Shown piece by piece: positions 11,604 to 20,133 of a DNA stretch of 64,000 nucleotides. The stretch's first letter is position 1, and every line of letters starts with the position of its first letter. This DNA comes from CAZGUH01 sp964529005. GTDB lineage: Bacteria > Actinomycetota > Acidimicrobiia > Acidimicrobiales > Ilumatobacteraceae. The notes below the pieces were generated by a model. It ran no database searches, had not been told where the DNA came from, and was given only the letters and a program-made list of their open reading frames with translations. Location: contig CAZGUH010000007.1 in assembly GCA_964529005.1 (NCBI GenBank), positions 60,077 through 124,076 on the forward strand. Reading direction: 5' to 3'. Both the position numbers and the translations under genes were made by a program.

Positions 11604-13031
11604 ATGAGCAAGCTGCGCATCGTCCATCGCTGCAACGAGTGCGGCGCGTCGCACCCGAAGTGGGCGGGACGGTGCCCCAGCTGCGATGCGTGGAACAGCC
11701 TCATCGAAGACGTGCAGGCGCCGCAGGTTGACGTGTCGCCGGTCGCCGCGTTCGGGCTCGGGCCGGCGGGCGTGCCATGCCCGATCGCCGAGGTCGACGT
11801 CGGCGGCGCCACGCCGTGCAGCACCGGCATCGGTGAGCTCGACCGGGTGCTCGGCGGCGGTCTCGTCCCCGGCTCGGTCAGCCTGCTCGGCGGCGAACCG
11901 GGGATCGGCAAGAGCACCTTGTTGTTGCAGCTGCTCGCCCGCTGGCCGGGCCGCAGCCTCTACGTCAGCGCGGAGGAGAGCGCGCAGCAGGTGCGCAGCC
12001 GGGCCGAGCGGCTCGACGCCGTGCAGCCACAGCTGTGGCTGCTGGCGGAGACGTCGCTCCAGCACGTCGTCGCCGCGCTCGACACGGTCGAGCCCTCGCT
12101 CGTCGTCGTCGACAGCATCCAGACCGTCGGCGACCCGGCGCTCGGCTCGGCGCCGGGCAGCGTCACGCAGGTGCGCGGCTGCGCCCATCGGCTCGTGTTC
12201 GAGGCGAAGCGCCGCAACGTCGCGATCGTGCTCGTCGGGCACGTCACCAAGGACGGCGGCCTGGCCGGGCCCCGGGTGCTCGAGCACGTCGTCGACACGG
12301 TGTTGTCGTTCGAGGGCGAACGGCACCACGCGCTGCGCTTGCTGCGGGCGGCGAAGCACCGCTTCGGCCCGACCAGCGAGCTGGGCCTCTTCGAGATGAG
12401 CGACGTCGGCCTGGCGGGCGTCCCCGATCCGAGCGAGCTGTTCCTCGCCGATCGCCGCACCGGCGTCCCGGGCTCGACCGTCACACCGACGCTCGAAGGG
12501 CAACGGCCGCTGCTGGTCGAAGTCCAGGCACTGGCCAGCGCCGCGCCTGCTGGCGTGCCGCCGCGCCGCAACGCCCACGGCCTGGACCCCACCCGCTTGT
12601 CGATGCTGCTGGCGGTGATCGACCGGCGGGCGCGTGTGGCCGCGGCACACCACGACGTCTTCGCCTCGGTCGTCGGCGGCGTGCGCCTGTCCGACCCCGG
12701 GGCCGACCTGGCGGTCTGCCTGTCGATTGCGTCGGCGATCGTCCAGCGGCCGATGCCGCCCGACGTCGCGGTGTTCGGCGAGGTCGGCCTCGCCGGCGAG
12801 GTGCGGCAGGTCGCGCACACGCAGAGGCGGCTGTCCGAGGCGGCTCGCCTCGGCTTCACTCGGGCGATCGTGCCACGGTCGGGGCCAGCGACCGGGCCCG
12901 GCATCCGGCTCGAACGCGTCGGCACGCTGTCGGAGGCGTTGCGCGCCGCTGGCCTGCTCGGAGCGCCGAACGGGGTCGAGCCGCGGGCGGCGGACTCGCC
13001 TGCCGGCCGGCCTCCTAGAATCACCGCATGA
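11604..13031 (+). CDS. radA: DNA repair protein RadA
   Basis: 475-residue RadA (Sms), a RecA-like DnaB-type helicase that helps branch migration in recombination. Visible parts: the zinc finger near residues 10-27 (CNECG ... CPSC), Walker A GGEPGIGKST around 95, the RadA-specific KNRFG motif in the variant form KHRFG near 252, and a Lon-like P-domain in the last 170 residues without the Lon catalytic Ser-Lys pair. It overlaps disA by ATGA (4 nt), a pairing common in Actinobacteria and Firmicutes; RadA is known to inhibit DisA in some of these. Confidence 0.96.
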   Translation: MSKLRIVHRCNECGASHPKWAGRCPSCDAWNSLIEDVQAPQVDVSPVAAFGLGPAGVPCPIAEVDVGGATPCSTGIGELDRVLGGGLVPGSVSLLGGEPGIGKSTLLLQLLARWPGRSLYVSAEESAQQVRSRAERLDAVQPQLWLLAETSLQHVVAALDTVEPSLVVVDSIQTVGDPALGSAPGSVTQVRGCAHRLVFEAKRRNVAIVLVGHVTKDGGLAGPRVLEHVVDTVLSFEGERHHALRLLRAAKHRFGPTSELGLFEMSDVGLAGVPDPSELFLADRRTGVPGSTVTPTLEGQRPLLVEVQALASAAPAGVPPRRNAHGLDPTRLSMLLAVIDRRARVAAAHHDVFASVVGGVRLSDPGADLAVCLSIASAIVQRPMPPDVAVFGEVGLAGEVRQVAHTQRRLSEAARLGFTRAIVPRSGPATGPGIRLERVGTLSEALRAAGLLGAPNGVEPRAADSPAGRPPRITA

Positions 13032-14107
13032 CCGGGGCGCGGAAGTCTTCGACGGGCACACCCGCGCTGCATGCTGCGCTGGCCAAGGTGGCCCCCGGTA
13101 CGCCTCTGCGCGACGGCATCGACCGCATCGTCAGGGCCAAGATGGGAGCGATCGTCGTCATCGGCGACGGCCCTGACGTGCTCGCGATCTGCTCCGGGGG
13201 GTTCCTCCTCGACGCCCCCTACAGCCCGCAGCGGCTGAGCGAGCTGGCCAAGATGGACGGCGCCATCATCCTCGACGCCGATGGCACCCGCATCGCCCGT
13301 GCCAACGTGCACCTCGTGCCCGACCCCACGGTGGGCACCAGCGAGACGGGCACGCGGCACCGCACCGCAGAACGTGTCGCCCGTTCGCTGCGCGTGCCGG
13401 TCGTCAGCATCAGCGAGGAGATGGGGGTCATCAACGTCTACACCGGCGACACGAAGCACCAGGTGCAGGAGGTGCCGCGTCTGCTCAACCGGGCCAACCA
13501 GGCCCTGCAGACGCTCGAGCGCTACAAGGAGCGCCTCGACGACGCGATCGCCAACCTGACCGCGCTCGAGGTGGAGGACCTGGTCACCCTGCGCGACGTC
13601 GCCACGGTCGTGCAACGCGGCGAGATGGTCCATCGGGTGGCCGACGAGATCGAGACCGCGATCATCGAGCTCGGGGTCGAGGCACGGCTGCTGCGCCTCC
13701 AGCTCGACGAGCTGTACGGCGAGATCGACGACGAGCTCGATCTCGTGCTCGCCGACTACGTGCCCGATCGCTGCTCGGTGACCGACATCCGCGCCGGTGT
13801 GTCGCGCATCGGCGACGACGACCTGCTCGACCTGCGGCAGGTGGCAGCGGCATTGCAGCTGCCGGGCGGCGGCGCCGACCTCGACATGATCCTCACGGCT
13901 CGCGGGCTGCGGCTCGTGTCCCGGGTGTCGCGGCTGCCCACCGACCTCGTCGCCCGCGTCGTCGACCACTTCGGCGAGCTGTCGAAGCTCCAGCGGGCCA
14001 CCGTGCCCGATCTCGTGCTGGTCGACGGCATCGACGAGCAACGCGCCCGCGCGCTGCGCGAGGGCTTGGCGCGCCTCACCGAGAACACGATCCTCGAGCA
14101 GTTCTGA
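13028..14107 (+). CDS. disA: DNA integrity scanning diadenylate cyclase DisA
   Basis: 359-residue enzyme that makes c-di-AMP from two ATP and responds to branched DNA. The N-terminal DAC domain has the DGA motif (KMDGAII, about residue 77) and the RHR motif (TGTRHRTAE, about 110), both intact. A helical linker follows, and the C-terminal helix-hairpin-helix DNA-binding domain ends the chain. The start overlaps the radA stop (ATGA), so the two are translationally coupled. No other c-di-AMP gene is visible in this window. Confidence 0.97.
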   Translation: MTGARKSSTGTPALHAALAKVAPGTPLRDGIDRIVRAKMGAIVVIGDGPDVLAICSGGFLLDAPYSPQRLSELAKMDGAIILDADGTRIARANVHLVPDPTVGTSETGTRHRTAERVARSLRVPVVSISEEMGVINVYTGDTKHQVQEVPRLLNRANQALQTLERYKERLDDAIANLTALEVEDLVTLRDVATVVQRGEMVHRVADEIETAIIELGVEARLLRLQLDELYGEIDDELDLVLADYVPDRCSVTDIRAGVSRIGDDDLLDLRQVAAALQLPGGGADLDMILTARGLRLVSRVSRLPTDLVARVVDHFGELSKLQRATVPDLVLVDGIDEQRARALREGLARLTENTILEQF

Positions 14108-14114
14108 GCCGGCC

Positions 14115-14951
14115 GTGATCGTCGCCGTCGGCGACCTCGTCGAAGACGTGGTGGCCTATCGCGCGACAGCGATCGAGATCGGGTCCGACACGCCGGTGCG
14201 CATCGTCCGCCGCCACGGTGGCAGCGCCGCCAACGTCTGCGTCGCTGCCGTGCGGTCGGGCGGGGCGGCGCGGTTCGTCGGCAATGTCGGCTCGGATCAC
14301 GTCGGCGACGCCGTGTGCGCGCAGCTGGCGAGCAGCGGCGTCGACGTCGCCGTCAGGCGGCGGGGCCGCACCGGCACGATCGTCGTGCTCGTCGACGAAG
14401 CCGGCGAGCGATCGATGCTCACCGACCGCGGCGACGCCAGCGACCTCGACGACCCCGATCCCGCTTGGCTCACCGGGGCATCTGCGCTGCACGTCCCGCT
14501 GTACTCGCTGGTGCACGATCCGTTGGCGGCGACGGTGCGGCAGCTCGCCGTGTGGGCCCACGAGCGCGGCGTCCCGGTGTCGGTCGACGCGTCGTCGGTC
14601 AGCGTCATCGACGGGCTCGGCGCAGTCGAGGCGGAGCGGCGGCTGTCGTGCCTCGATCCGGCGGTGCTGTTCGCCAACGCCGCCGAGGCGGAGGCGCTCG
14701 GCGGCAGGCGTGTGGCGGCGCTCACGGTGGTGAAGCACGGCGCCGCGCCAGCCGAGATCCACATGGGCGACGCCCCGGTGGTCTCGGTCGCAGCCGTCCC
14801 GATCGACGACGCACGCGACACGACCGGGGCCGGGGATGCGTTCGCCGCCGGTTTCCTGGTCGCGCTCGGCGCCGGGGCGGATCCGGTCGAAGCCGCGCGG
14901 GCGGGGCACGCAAGCGCGGCCCGCCAGATCCGAACGATGTCGCTCGACTGA
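14115..14951 (+). CDS. PfkB-family carbohydrate kinase
   Basis: 278-residue ribokinase-fold kinase. It has the N-terminal family signature around GGSAANVCVAAVRSGG and the C-terminal PfkB signature DTTGAGDAFAAGF near residue 235, where the Asp of GAGD is the catalytic base. The start is GTG at 14115, 7 nt after the disA stop, so it is probably in the radA-disA transcript. The substrate (a sugar, nucleoside or sugar phosphate) cannot be read from these motifs. It is shorter than typical ribokinase (about 300-310 residues). Confidence 0.83.
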   Translation: MIVAVGDLVEDVVAYRATAIEIGSDTPVRIVRRHGGSAANVCVAAVRSGGAARFVGNVGSDHVGDAVCAQLASSGVDVAVRRRGRTGTIVVLVDEAGERSMLTDRGDASDLDDPDPAWLTGASALHVPLYSLVHDPLAATVRQLAVWAHERGVPVSVDASSVSVIDGLGAVEAERRLSCLDPAVLFANAAEAEALGGRRVAALTVVKHGAAPAEIHMGDAPVVSVAAVPIDDARDTTGAGDAFAAGFLVALGAGADPVEAARAGHASAARQIRTMSLD

Positions 14952-14967
14952 AGCGAGCGGCGGGGCG

Positions 14968-15666
14968 TCAGACGCGGACCGAAAGCTGCGCGTCGATCCA
15001 GCGCTCGAGCGTGGGGCTGCTCTCGAAGCTGGTGATCAGGGCGTAGCGGGGAGCATCGCCTGGGTGGACGACGACGTGCCAGAGGCGTTGCGTGTCGACG
15101 ACGAACCGCGCTCCGCGGTGCAACGGCAGGCGCACCTCGGTGGCCGGATCGGGGAGCCCGTCGGGGCCGTTGTCCATCAGCACCATGTAGCTGTTCGGGT
15201 TGTCGGTGAGCTCCCACCACGTGCGCACGACCCAGCCCTCGTCCTCGGGGTTGAACCGGTTGTTGTCGTCGCGGTGCAGGCTGCGGATCGCGGTCTCCCG
15301 ATCCTGCGGCTCCAGCTTGATGATCCGCACCCGCCCGAAGTTGGCCCCGACCGAGGCCACGTAGTCACGCAGCGTCGGCGCGCGATCGGCGTTCTCGGTG
15401 AACAACGCGTCCTTGTCGGTCTTGCCCTTGTCCCAGAAGCCACGGCAGTCGAGCGTGCCATCGGCCGAGGCCAGCGGCGCGAAGTTGGTGTCGCCGCCGC
15501 TCTTCCAGTCCATGTACTCGAGCGATTCCCATTCGCTGGCAGGCGCGGCGACGGCGGCGTCGGAGAGCTGCACGTATCCGGTGGCGGCGAGCACGCTCAT
15601 GCGGGTGTGGCCGGTGTGGAGCGGGATCTTCACGCTCCAGTGGTCCTGCGTCGGCCAGAAGCTCAT
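14968..15666 (-). CDS. Unknown protein with HxD...H motif (possible 2OG-Fe(II) dioxygenase-like)
   Basis: 232-residue soluble protein that I do not recognise as a named family. The start at 15666 begins MSFWPTQDHWSVKIPL and sits 8 nt after a TACACT box. The middle holds LHRDDNNRF (an HxD pair) and, about 60 residues later, RLWHVVVHPGDAPRYAL (His, then a basic residue). This arrangement resembles the HxD...H iron facial triad of jelly-roll 2-oxoglutarate oxygenases, including Asp/Asn beta-hydroxylases. No signal peptide or membrane segment was seen. The oxygenase reading is an inference from motif order only. Confidence 0.6.
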   Translation of the reverse strand: MSFWPTQDHWSVKIPLHTGHTRMSVLAATGYVQLSDAAVAAPASEWESLEYMDWKSGGDTNFAPLASADGTLDCRGFWDKGKTDKDALFTENADRAPTLRDYVASVGANFGRVRIIKLEPQDRETAIRSLHRDDNNRFNPEDEGWVVRTWWELTDNPNSYMVLMDNGPDGLPDPATEVRLPLHRGARFVVDTQRLWHVVVHPGDAPRYALITSFESSPTLERWIDAQLSVRV

Positions 15667-15674
15667 GGTCGGCC

Positions 15675-15680
15675 AGTGTA
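15675..15680 (-). promoter_or_regulatory. -10 box TACACT, leaderless-type promoter
   Basis: TACACT then 8 nt and the ATG at 15666; this decides the start over a longer in-frame upstream Met. Confidence 0.5.
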
Positions 15681-15711
15681 TGAACGGAACGCGCCGCCGG
15701 GGCGGCACGCC

Positions 15712-16095
15712 TCACGGCGCCGCCGTGGTGCCGACGCCGACGAACGTGCTCGACGTGGTCGACGAGCCCGGCGACGACACGACCACGGTCGCCGGAGGGA
15801 TCTCGATCTGCTGGCCGGCCTCGATCTTGTCCGGATCGGTGATGCCGTTGATCGCGATCAGCGCGTCCATGCTGACCCCGAATCGCTCGGCGATCTTGAA
15901 CAGCGTGTCGCCGGATTGCACCTCGTAATAGCGCTGCACCGTCGTCGTGGTGACGAGGGTCGTCGTGGTGGTCGTGGTCGTCGCGATCGGCGGCAAGGTG
16001 TCCGCCACGGGTTCCTCGTCGCCGCACGCCACGACGACACACAGGGCCCCGGCGATCCCCACGGTCGCGACAGCCGAGCCCACGAGGCTTGCCAT
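15712..16095 (-). CDS. LysM-domain lipoprotein
   Basis: 127-residue exported protein. The N-terminal signal ends at CVVVACGDEE (lipobox-like VVAC, about residue 25). A Thr-rich linker with a run of eight Thr comes next. One LysM domain (YYEVQSGDTLFKIAERFGVS ... IEAGQQIEIP, about 58-100) should bind peptidoglycan glycan chains. The tail is Ser/Thr-rich. The ATG at 16095 is preferred because it opens the signal peptide and follows a TAGATT box by 8 nt. Likely a cell-wall-attached structural or scaffold protein; no catalytic domain is present. Confidence 0.82.
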   Translation of the reverse strand: MASLVGSAVATVGIAGALCVVVACGDEEPVADTLPPIATTTTTTTTLVTTTTVQRYYEVQSGDTLFKIAERFGVSMDALIAINGITDPDKIEAGQQIEIPPATVVVSSPGSSTTSSTFVGVGTTAAP

Positions 16096-16103
16096 GCCGA
16101 CAC

Positions 16104-16109
16104 AATCTA
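16104..16109 (-). promoter_or_regulatory. -10 box TAGATT, leaderless-type promoter
   Basis: TAGATT then 8 nt and the ATG at 16095 of the LysM gene. Confidence 0.5.
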
Positions 16110-16135
16110 CGCGGCGGCGCGGGTGAGGGGGCTGT

Positions 16136-17194
16136 TCAGGTTTCGCGCTGGCTGACGAAATCGGCGAGCTCGCGCAACTCGTCACGCGCCTCGTCCGTGA
16201 TCGGCGCGCCGTCGAGCGCGGCGAGCGCGGCGTCCGTCAGCGCGCTGATGTGGGCTTCGAGATCGTCGAGAGCGCCCGTGCCGACGATGACGTCTTGGAT
16301 CTCGGCGATGTCGTCGGCGTCGAGCTCGGGGTCGCCGACGCGCGCCAGCACGGCCAGCTGTCGCGGCGTGGCCCTGGCGACCGCGCGAGCGAGTAGCGGC
16401 GTGGGCTTGCCCTCGCGCAGGTCGTCGCCGACGGGCTTGCCGGTCAGCGCGGTGTCGCCGAACGCTCCGATGACGTCGTCGCGCATCTGGAACGCATCGC
16501 CGAGCGGCAGGCCGTAGGCGCTCAGCGCGGGGAACAGCTCCTCCTGGCGTTGCGGTGCGGCGAGCATCGCGCCGAGGTGCAGGGGCCGCTCGATCGTGTA
16601 CTTGCCGCTCTTGTAGCGGCAGATCCGCTCGGCCTGCGCGAGCCGGCGATCGCTGCGCACGGAGCCCAGGATGTCCAGGTACTGACCGATGTTGAGCTCG
16701 ATCCGCAGCTCGTTCCACACGGCCCACGCGGCGGCGTTGACGCCGGTCATCAGCTGGTCGGCGAACACGAACGCCAGGTCGCCGACGAGGATCGCGACCC
16801 CTTCGCCGAACCGCCGCGACTCGCCCACCCAGCCTTCGCGTGCGTGCTGCTCGGCGTGGGCCGTGTGCACCGTGGCCATGCCGCGGCGCGTCGCCGCGTT
16901 GTCCATGACGTCGTCGTGGAACAGCGCGAACGCGTGCATCAGCTCGAACGCCGCGCCCGCATCCGCGATCACGGGGTCGTCGGGATCCCCTCCGGCGCCG
17001 ACGTATCCCCAGTGGCAGAAGGCCGGCCGCAGGCGCTTGCCTCCCGACACCAGCTGGCGGATCGCGGCGATCGGCACGGCGAGGTCGGTGTCGAACTCCC
17101 GCCAGCGCGCGTCCTCGGTGTCGAGCAGCCGGGCGAGGCGCTCCTCGGCGCGCTTGGCGATCACGGCCAGCGACGCGGGCGCGGTGTCAGCCAC
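16136..17194 (-). CDS. Geranylgeranyl/farnesyl diphosphate synthase (IdsA type)
   Basis: 352-residue short-chain trans-prenyl diphosphate synthase. The IPP-binding GGKRLRP is near residue 50 and the first Asp-rich motif DDVMD near 93. The second motif reads RDDVIGAFGD (about 237), with Gly in place of the last Asp and followed by TGKPVGDDLREGK; this form is usual in actinobacterial GGPP synthases. The GTG at 17194 is chosen: it overlaps the xseB stop by 8 nt, while the upstream ATG would add a Ser-rich tail read from xseB. It would supply GGPP for menaquinone, carotenoid or lipid pathways. It closes the xseA-xseB-GGPPS operon. Confidence 0.88.
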   Translation of the reverse strand: MADTAPASLAVIAKRAEERLARLLDTEDARWREFDTDLAVPIAAIRQLVSGGKRLRPAFCHWGYVGAGGDPDDPVIADAGAAFELMHAFALFHDDVMDNAATRRGMATVHTAHAEQHAREGWVGESRRFGEGVAILVGDLAFVFADQLMTGVNAAAWAVWNELRIELNIGQYLDILGSVRSDRRLAQAERICRYKSGKYTIERPLHLGAMLAAPQRQEELFPALSAYGLPLGDAFQMRDDVIGAFGDTALTGKPVGDDLREGKPTPLLARAVARATPRQLAVLARVGDPELDADDIAEIQDVIVGTGALDDLEAHISALTDAALAALDGAPITDEARDELRELADFVSQRET

Positions 17195-17438
17195 CGTCGA
17201 GCTCCTCGACGAGCTGCTCGACGTGGAAGCGCGCATCGCTGATGCGGGCGCGGCAGAGCCGGATCAGCTCGCCGGCGCGTCGGACCCGATCCGCGAGGCG
17301 ATCGACGTCGACGTCGGCGGATTCGAGCTCGACCAGGATGCGCTCGAGCTCGGCCAGCGCATCGGCATACCCCACGGTGGCGGCATCGTCGCCGCTGCGC
17401 TCGTCGTCTCGCGGTCTGGTGGTCGGTCGATCGCTCAT
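17187..17438 (-). CDS. xseB: Exodeoxyribonuclease VII small subunit
   Basis: 83-residue XseB. After a polar N-terminus comes the family core YADALAELERILVELESADV and a helical coiled-coil C-terminus. It forms the ExoVII complex with XseA, which degrades single-stranded DNA. It lies 54 nt after xseA on the same strand, and its end overlaps the prenyl synthase start by 8 nt. Length is normal for the family. Confidence 0.92.
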   Translation of the reverse strand: MSDRPTTRPRDDERSGDDAATVGYADALAELERILVELESADVDVDRLADRVRRAGELIRLCRARISDARFHVEQLVEELDGG

Positions 17439-17492
17439 GAGGCTCCGGATGCTCCGCTGGGATGTGAGTGACGCGTGGCGGCGAATGGCACG

Positions 17493-18824
17493 TCAGCGCG
17501 ACGTGTCGTCGACCGTGCTGCGGGCGACGCCGCTGGCGAACGTGGTCACCAGTGTGTCGCCCGGCGCGAGGGATGCCGCATCGATGATCGCGCGGCCGTC
17601 AGCCGAGCGAGTGATCGACCAGCCGCGGGCGAGCACGAGCGCCGGGTCGAGAGCGCGCACGCGCGCTTCGACGTGCGACAGCGCGACGTCTGCCTGTGAC
17701 ACGACGACCGGGGCGCGGCGGCGCAGCCGGGCCGCGTCACGATCGATGGACTGGGTCGCCGTGCGCAAGGCCCTGTCGGCATCCGCGCGGGTGCGCTGCG
17801 CCCGGACGGCGAGCCGTTCGTCGGCCCGCGCCAGAGCGCCGATGACGCGGTGGCGCGCGGTGTGAGCGCATTCCGTGAGCTGGGCATCACCGCGATCGAG
17901 CCGCCGGCGCGCAGCGGCGACGGTCGACGCCCAGGTCGCCTCCATCGCCGCGACATAGCTGCGTGTCCTGTCGATCAGCGCCACCGCGCAGGCCGTCGGG
18001 GTCTTCCACGCGGTGTGCGCCACCTCGTCGGCGACGCTGCGATCGATCTCGTGGCCGAGACCCGTGAACACCGGCAGCGGCGACGTCGCGATCGCCCGGG
18101 CGATCGCGTCGCTGTCGAACACTGCGAGATCGGTGCGCGAGCCGCCGCCACGGATCACGACGATCACGTCGAGGTCACGCCGCCGGCCGAGCGCGCGGAT
18201 CGCCGCCGCCACCATGCGCACGGCGTGCTCTCCTTGCACCCGCACATCGGCCACCCGCACGTGGAATCCGATACCGCTCGCGTCGAGCTCGTGGGTGAAG
18301 TCGTGCCATGCCGCGCTGCCCACCGACGTGACGACCCCGATGCGCATCGGCGCGGCGGCGACCGCCCGGGTGCGGTTGCGGTCGAACAGCCCCTCTGCGA
18401 CCAGCTGGCGCACGATCTGGTCGCGCTCGAGCGCCATCTCGCCGAGCGTGTAGCGAGGGTCGAGGCCGTTGATCTTGAGCCCCAGCCTGCCGCTCGGCGC
18501 GTAGTAGTCGAGGACGCCGAAGATGCGCACCTTCATGCCGTTGCCGAGCTGGAGCCGGTGCTTGCGCAGCAGGGGCGCGAGCCGAGCGCGGGTGTTGGCG
18601 AAGAACTGCGCCGACACGCTGGCCTTGACGCCGTCGATCTCCTCGACGAGCTGGAAGTACGCATGGCCGCCGCGCTCGTTCCACCCGTGGATCTCACCCC
18701 GCACCCAGACGCCGTCGCCGAACGTCCGCCGCAGCGTGCCGTTGATCGCCTCCGCCAACTCGCCCACGGTGTACGTGGGCTCGATGCCCTCGTCGAAGCC
18801 CAGATCGAGGCTCGGCTGACTCAC
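17493..18824 (-). CDS. xseA: Exodeoxyribonuclease VII large subunit
   Basis: 443-residue catalytic subunit of ExoVII. The N-terminal OB-fold (YTVGELAEAINGTLRRTFG, VWVRGEIHGW) binds DNA. The catalytic domain has the conserved VVIRGGGSRTDLAVFD block and GLGHEIDRSVADEVAH, followed by a long coiled coil to about residue 400. The start is GTG at 18824, 6 nt after a TACCGT box. First gene of the xseA-xseB-prenyl synthase operon. Confidence 0.95.
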   Translation of the reverse strand: MSQPSLDLGFDEGIEPTYTVGELAEAINGTLRRTFGDGVWVRGEIHGWNERGGHAYFQLVEEIDGVKASVSAQFFANTRARLAPLLRKHRLQLGNGMKVRIFGVLDYYAPSGRLGLKINGLDPRYTLGEMALERDQIVRQLVAEGLFDRNRTRAVAAAPMRIGVVTSVGSAAWHDFTHELDASGIGFHVRVADVRVQGEHAVRMVAAAIRALGRRRDLDVIVVIRGGGSRTDLAVFDSDAIARAIATSPLPVFTGLGHEIDRSVADEVAHTAWKTPTACAVALIDRTRSYVAAMEATWASTVAAARRRLDRGDAQLTECAHTARHRVIGALARADERLAVRAQRTRADADRALRTATQSIDRDAARLRRRAPVVVSQADVALSHVEARVRALDPALVLARGWSITRSADGRAIIDAASLAPGDTLVTTFASGVARSTVDDTSR

Positions 18825-18830
18825 GTCTCC

Positions 18831-18836
18831 ACGGTA
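18831..18836 (-). promoter_or_regulatory. -10 box TACCGT, leaderless-type promoter of xseA operon
   Basis: TACCGT then 6 nt (GGAGAC) and the GTG at 18824. The GGAG could also act as a very close ribosome site. Confidence 0.45.
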
Positions 18837-18891
18837 TCCCCGCCGCCGGAGCGCCCGTCATTCCCCCGAGGGCGGCGGGAGGCGGGCGCGG

Positions 18892-20133
18892 TCACGCCCG
18901 CGGCGCGACGCGGACCAGCTGGGCGGCGGCCTTGTAGGCGAGCTCGGCCGGCCCCAGTTCGTCGGGCCGCAGCAGGTTGGCCATGATGCGCAGCACCCAC
19001 TCCATCAGCGTTCGGCTCTGCATCCCGGCGCGCGACAGCTCGCGCATCAACGCCGGCCGGCCGATCACCCGGGCGAACAGCCGCGCCACCTTGAAGTACT
19101 GGCCGTACGCGTCGCTCAGGATCCGCTCGTACGACTGGAGCGCGGTGGGATCGTTGGCCACGAGCGCGTCGTGCAGCACGTCGGCGGCGATGCGGGCGGT
19201 CTCGTAGGCGTAGTCGATGCCCTCGCCGTTGAACGGGTTCACGCTGCCCGCCGCATCCCCCACGACGAGGTACGTCGGCCCGGCCTTGGGGCCGACGGAT
19301 CCGCCCATCGGGATCCGGCCGCTCGCGGGCTTGCCGGTCGGCGCGGTCGGATCGATCTCCCAGCGCTCGGCGACCTGATGGGCGTAGGCGTCGAGCAGGT
19401 GGGTGGTGTTGACGCTCTTGAAGTCACGGAACGTCGACAGCAACCCGACGCCGATGTTGACGGTGCCGTCACCGACCGGGAAGATCCAGCCGTACCCCGG
19501 CATGGTGTTGCCGTTGCGGTCCTTCACGTCGAGGGCGCTCTCGATCCACGGCTCGGCGTGGCGGGGGCTCTCCCAATACGTGCGGATCGCCGTGCCGTAC
19601 GGCCATTCCTTCGTGCGGCTGGTGCCGAGGGCGCGGCCGAAGCGGCTGTTGGCGCCGTCCGCGACGACGACGTATCGAGCCGTGATGCGCTGGCTCGCGC
19701 CGTTGCCGTCGCGCACGACGGCGCCGCGGATGAACCCCCGTTCGACGACCGGTGACACGGCTTCGTGCTTCTCCAGCAAGGCCGCCCCGGCGGCGACGGC
19801 GTTGCGCGCCACGACGGTGTCGAGGTCGCGACGCCGCACGACGTAGCCGTGCTGGGGGTAGGTCGGGTGCTCCGGCCAATGGAGCTCGAGCGCCTTGCCG
19901 TGAGCGGTCGCCCGCAGGCCCTCGAACCGGTGGTACTTCTGGAGCTCGGCCGCCAGACCCATGTCGTCGAGCTGCTTCACCGCGCGGGGGGTGAGGCCGT
20001 CCCCGCACGTCTTCTCCCGCGGGAACTCCTTCTTCTCGACGATCGTCACGGCGTGCCCGTGCCGGGCGAGCCAATATGCAGCGGCGGCGCCGGCTGGGCC
20101 GCCGCCGATCACCAAGACGTCGGTGTCACTCAC
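18892..20133 (-). CDS. menJ: Geranylgeranyl reductase family flavoprotein, MenJ-like menaquinone reductase
   Basis: 413-residue FAD enzyme. It has the dinucleotide-binding VIGGGPAGAAAAYWLARHG at the N-terminus, CGDGLTPRAV near 46, MPGYGWIFPVGDGTVNIGVG near 220 and NPFNGEGIDYAYETAR near 300. All match mycobacterial MenJ, which saturates one isoprene unit of menaquinone. The GTG at 20133 begins exactly at the FAD fold and overlaps the upstream cytochrome c stop by 8 nt. Co-transcription with a respiratory cytochrome c supports a quinone role over archaeal-lipid or chlorophyll reductase roles. Confidence 0.85.
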   Translation of the reverse strand: MSDTDVLVIGGGPAGAAAAYWLARHGHAVTIVEKKEFPREKTCGDGLTPRAVKQLDDMGLAAELQKYHRFEGLRATAHGKALELHWPEHPTYPQHGYVVRRRDLDTVVARNAVAAGAALLEKHEAVSPVVERGFIRGAVVRDGNGASQRITARYVVVADGANSRFGRALGTSRTKEWPYGTAIRTYWESPRHAEPWIESALDVKDRNGNTMPGYGWIFPVGDGTVNIGVGLLSTFRDFKSVNTTHLLDAYAHQVAERWEIDPTAPTGKPASGRIPMGGSVGPKAGPTYLVVGDAAGSVNPFNGEGIDYAYETARIAADVLHDALVANDPTALQSYERILSDAYGQYFKVARLFARVIGRPALMRELSRAGMQSRTLMEWVLRIMANLLRPDELGPAELAYKAAAQLVRVAPRA

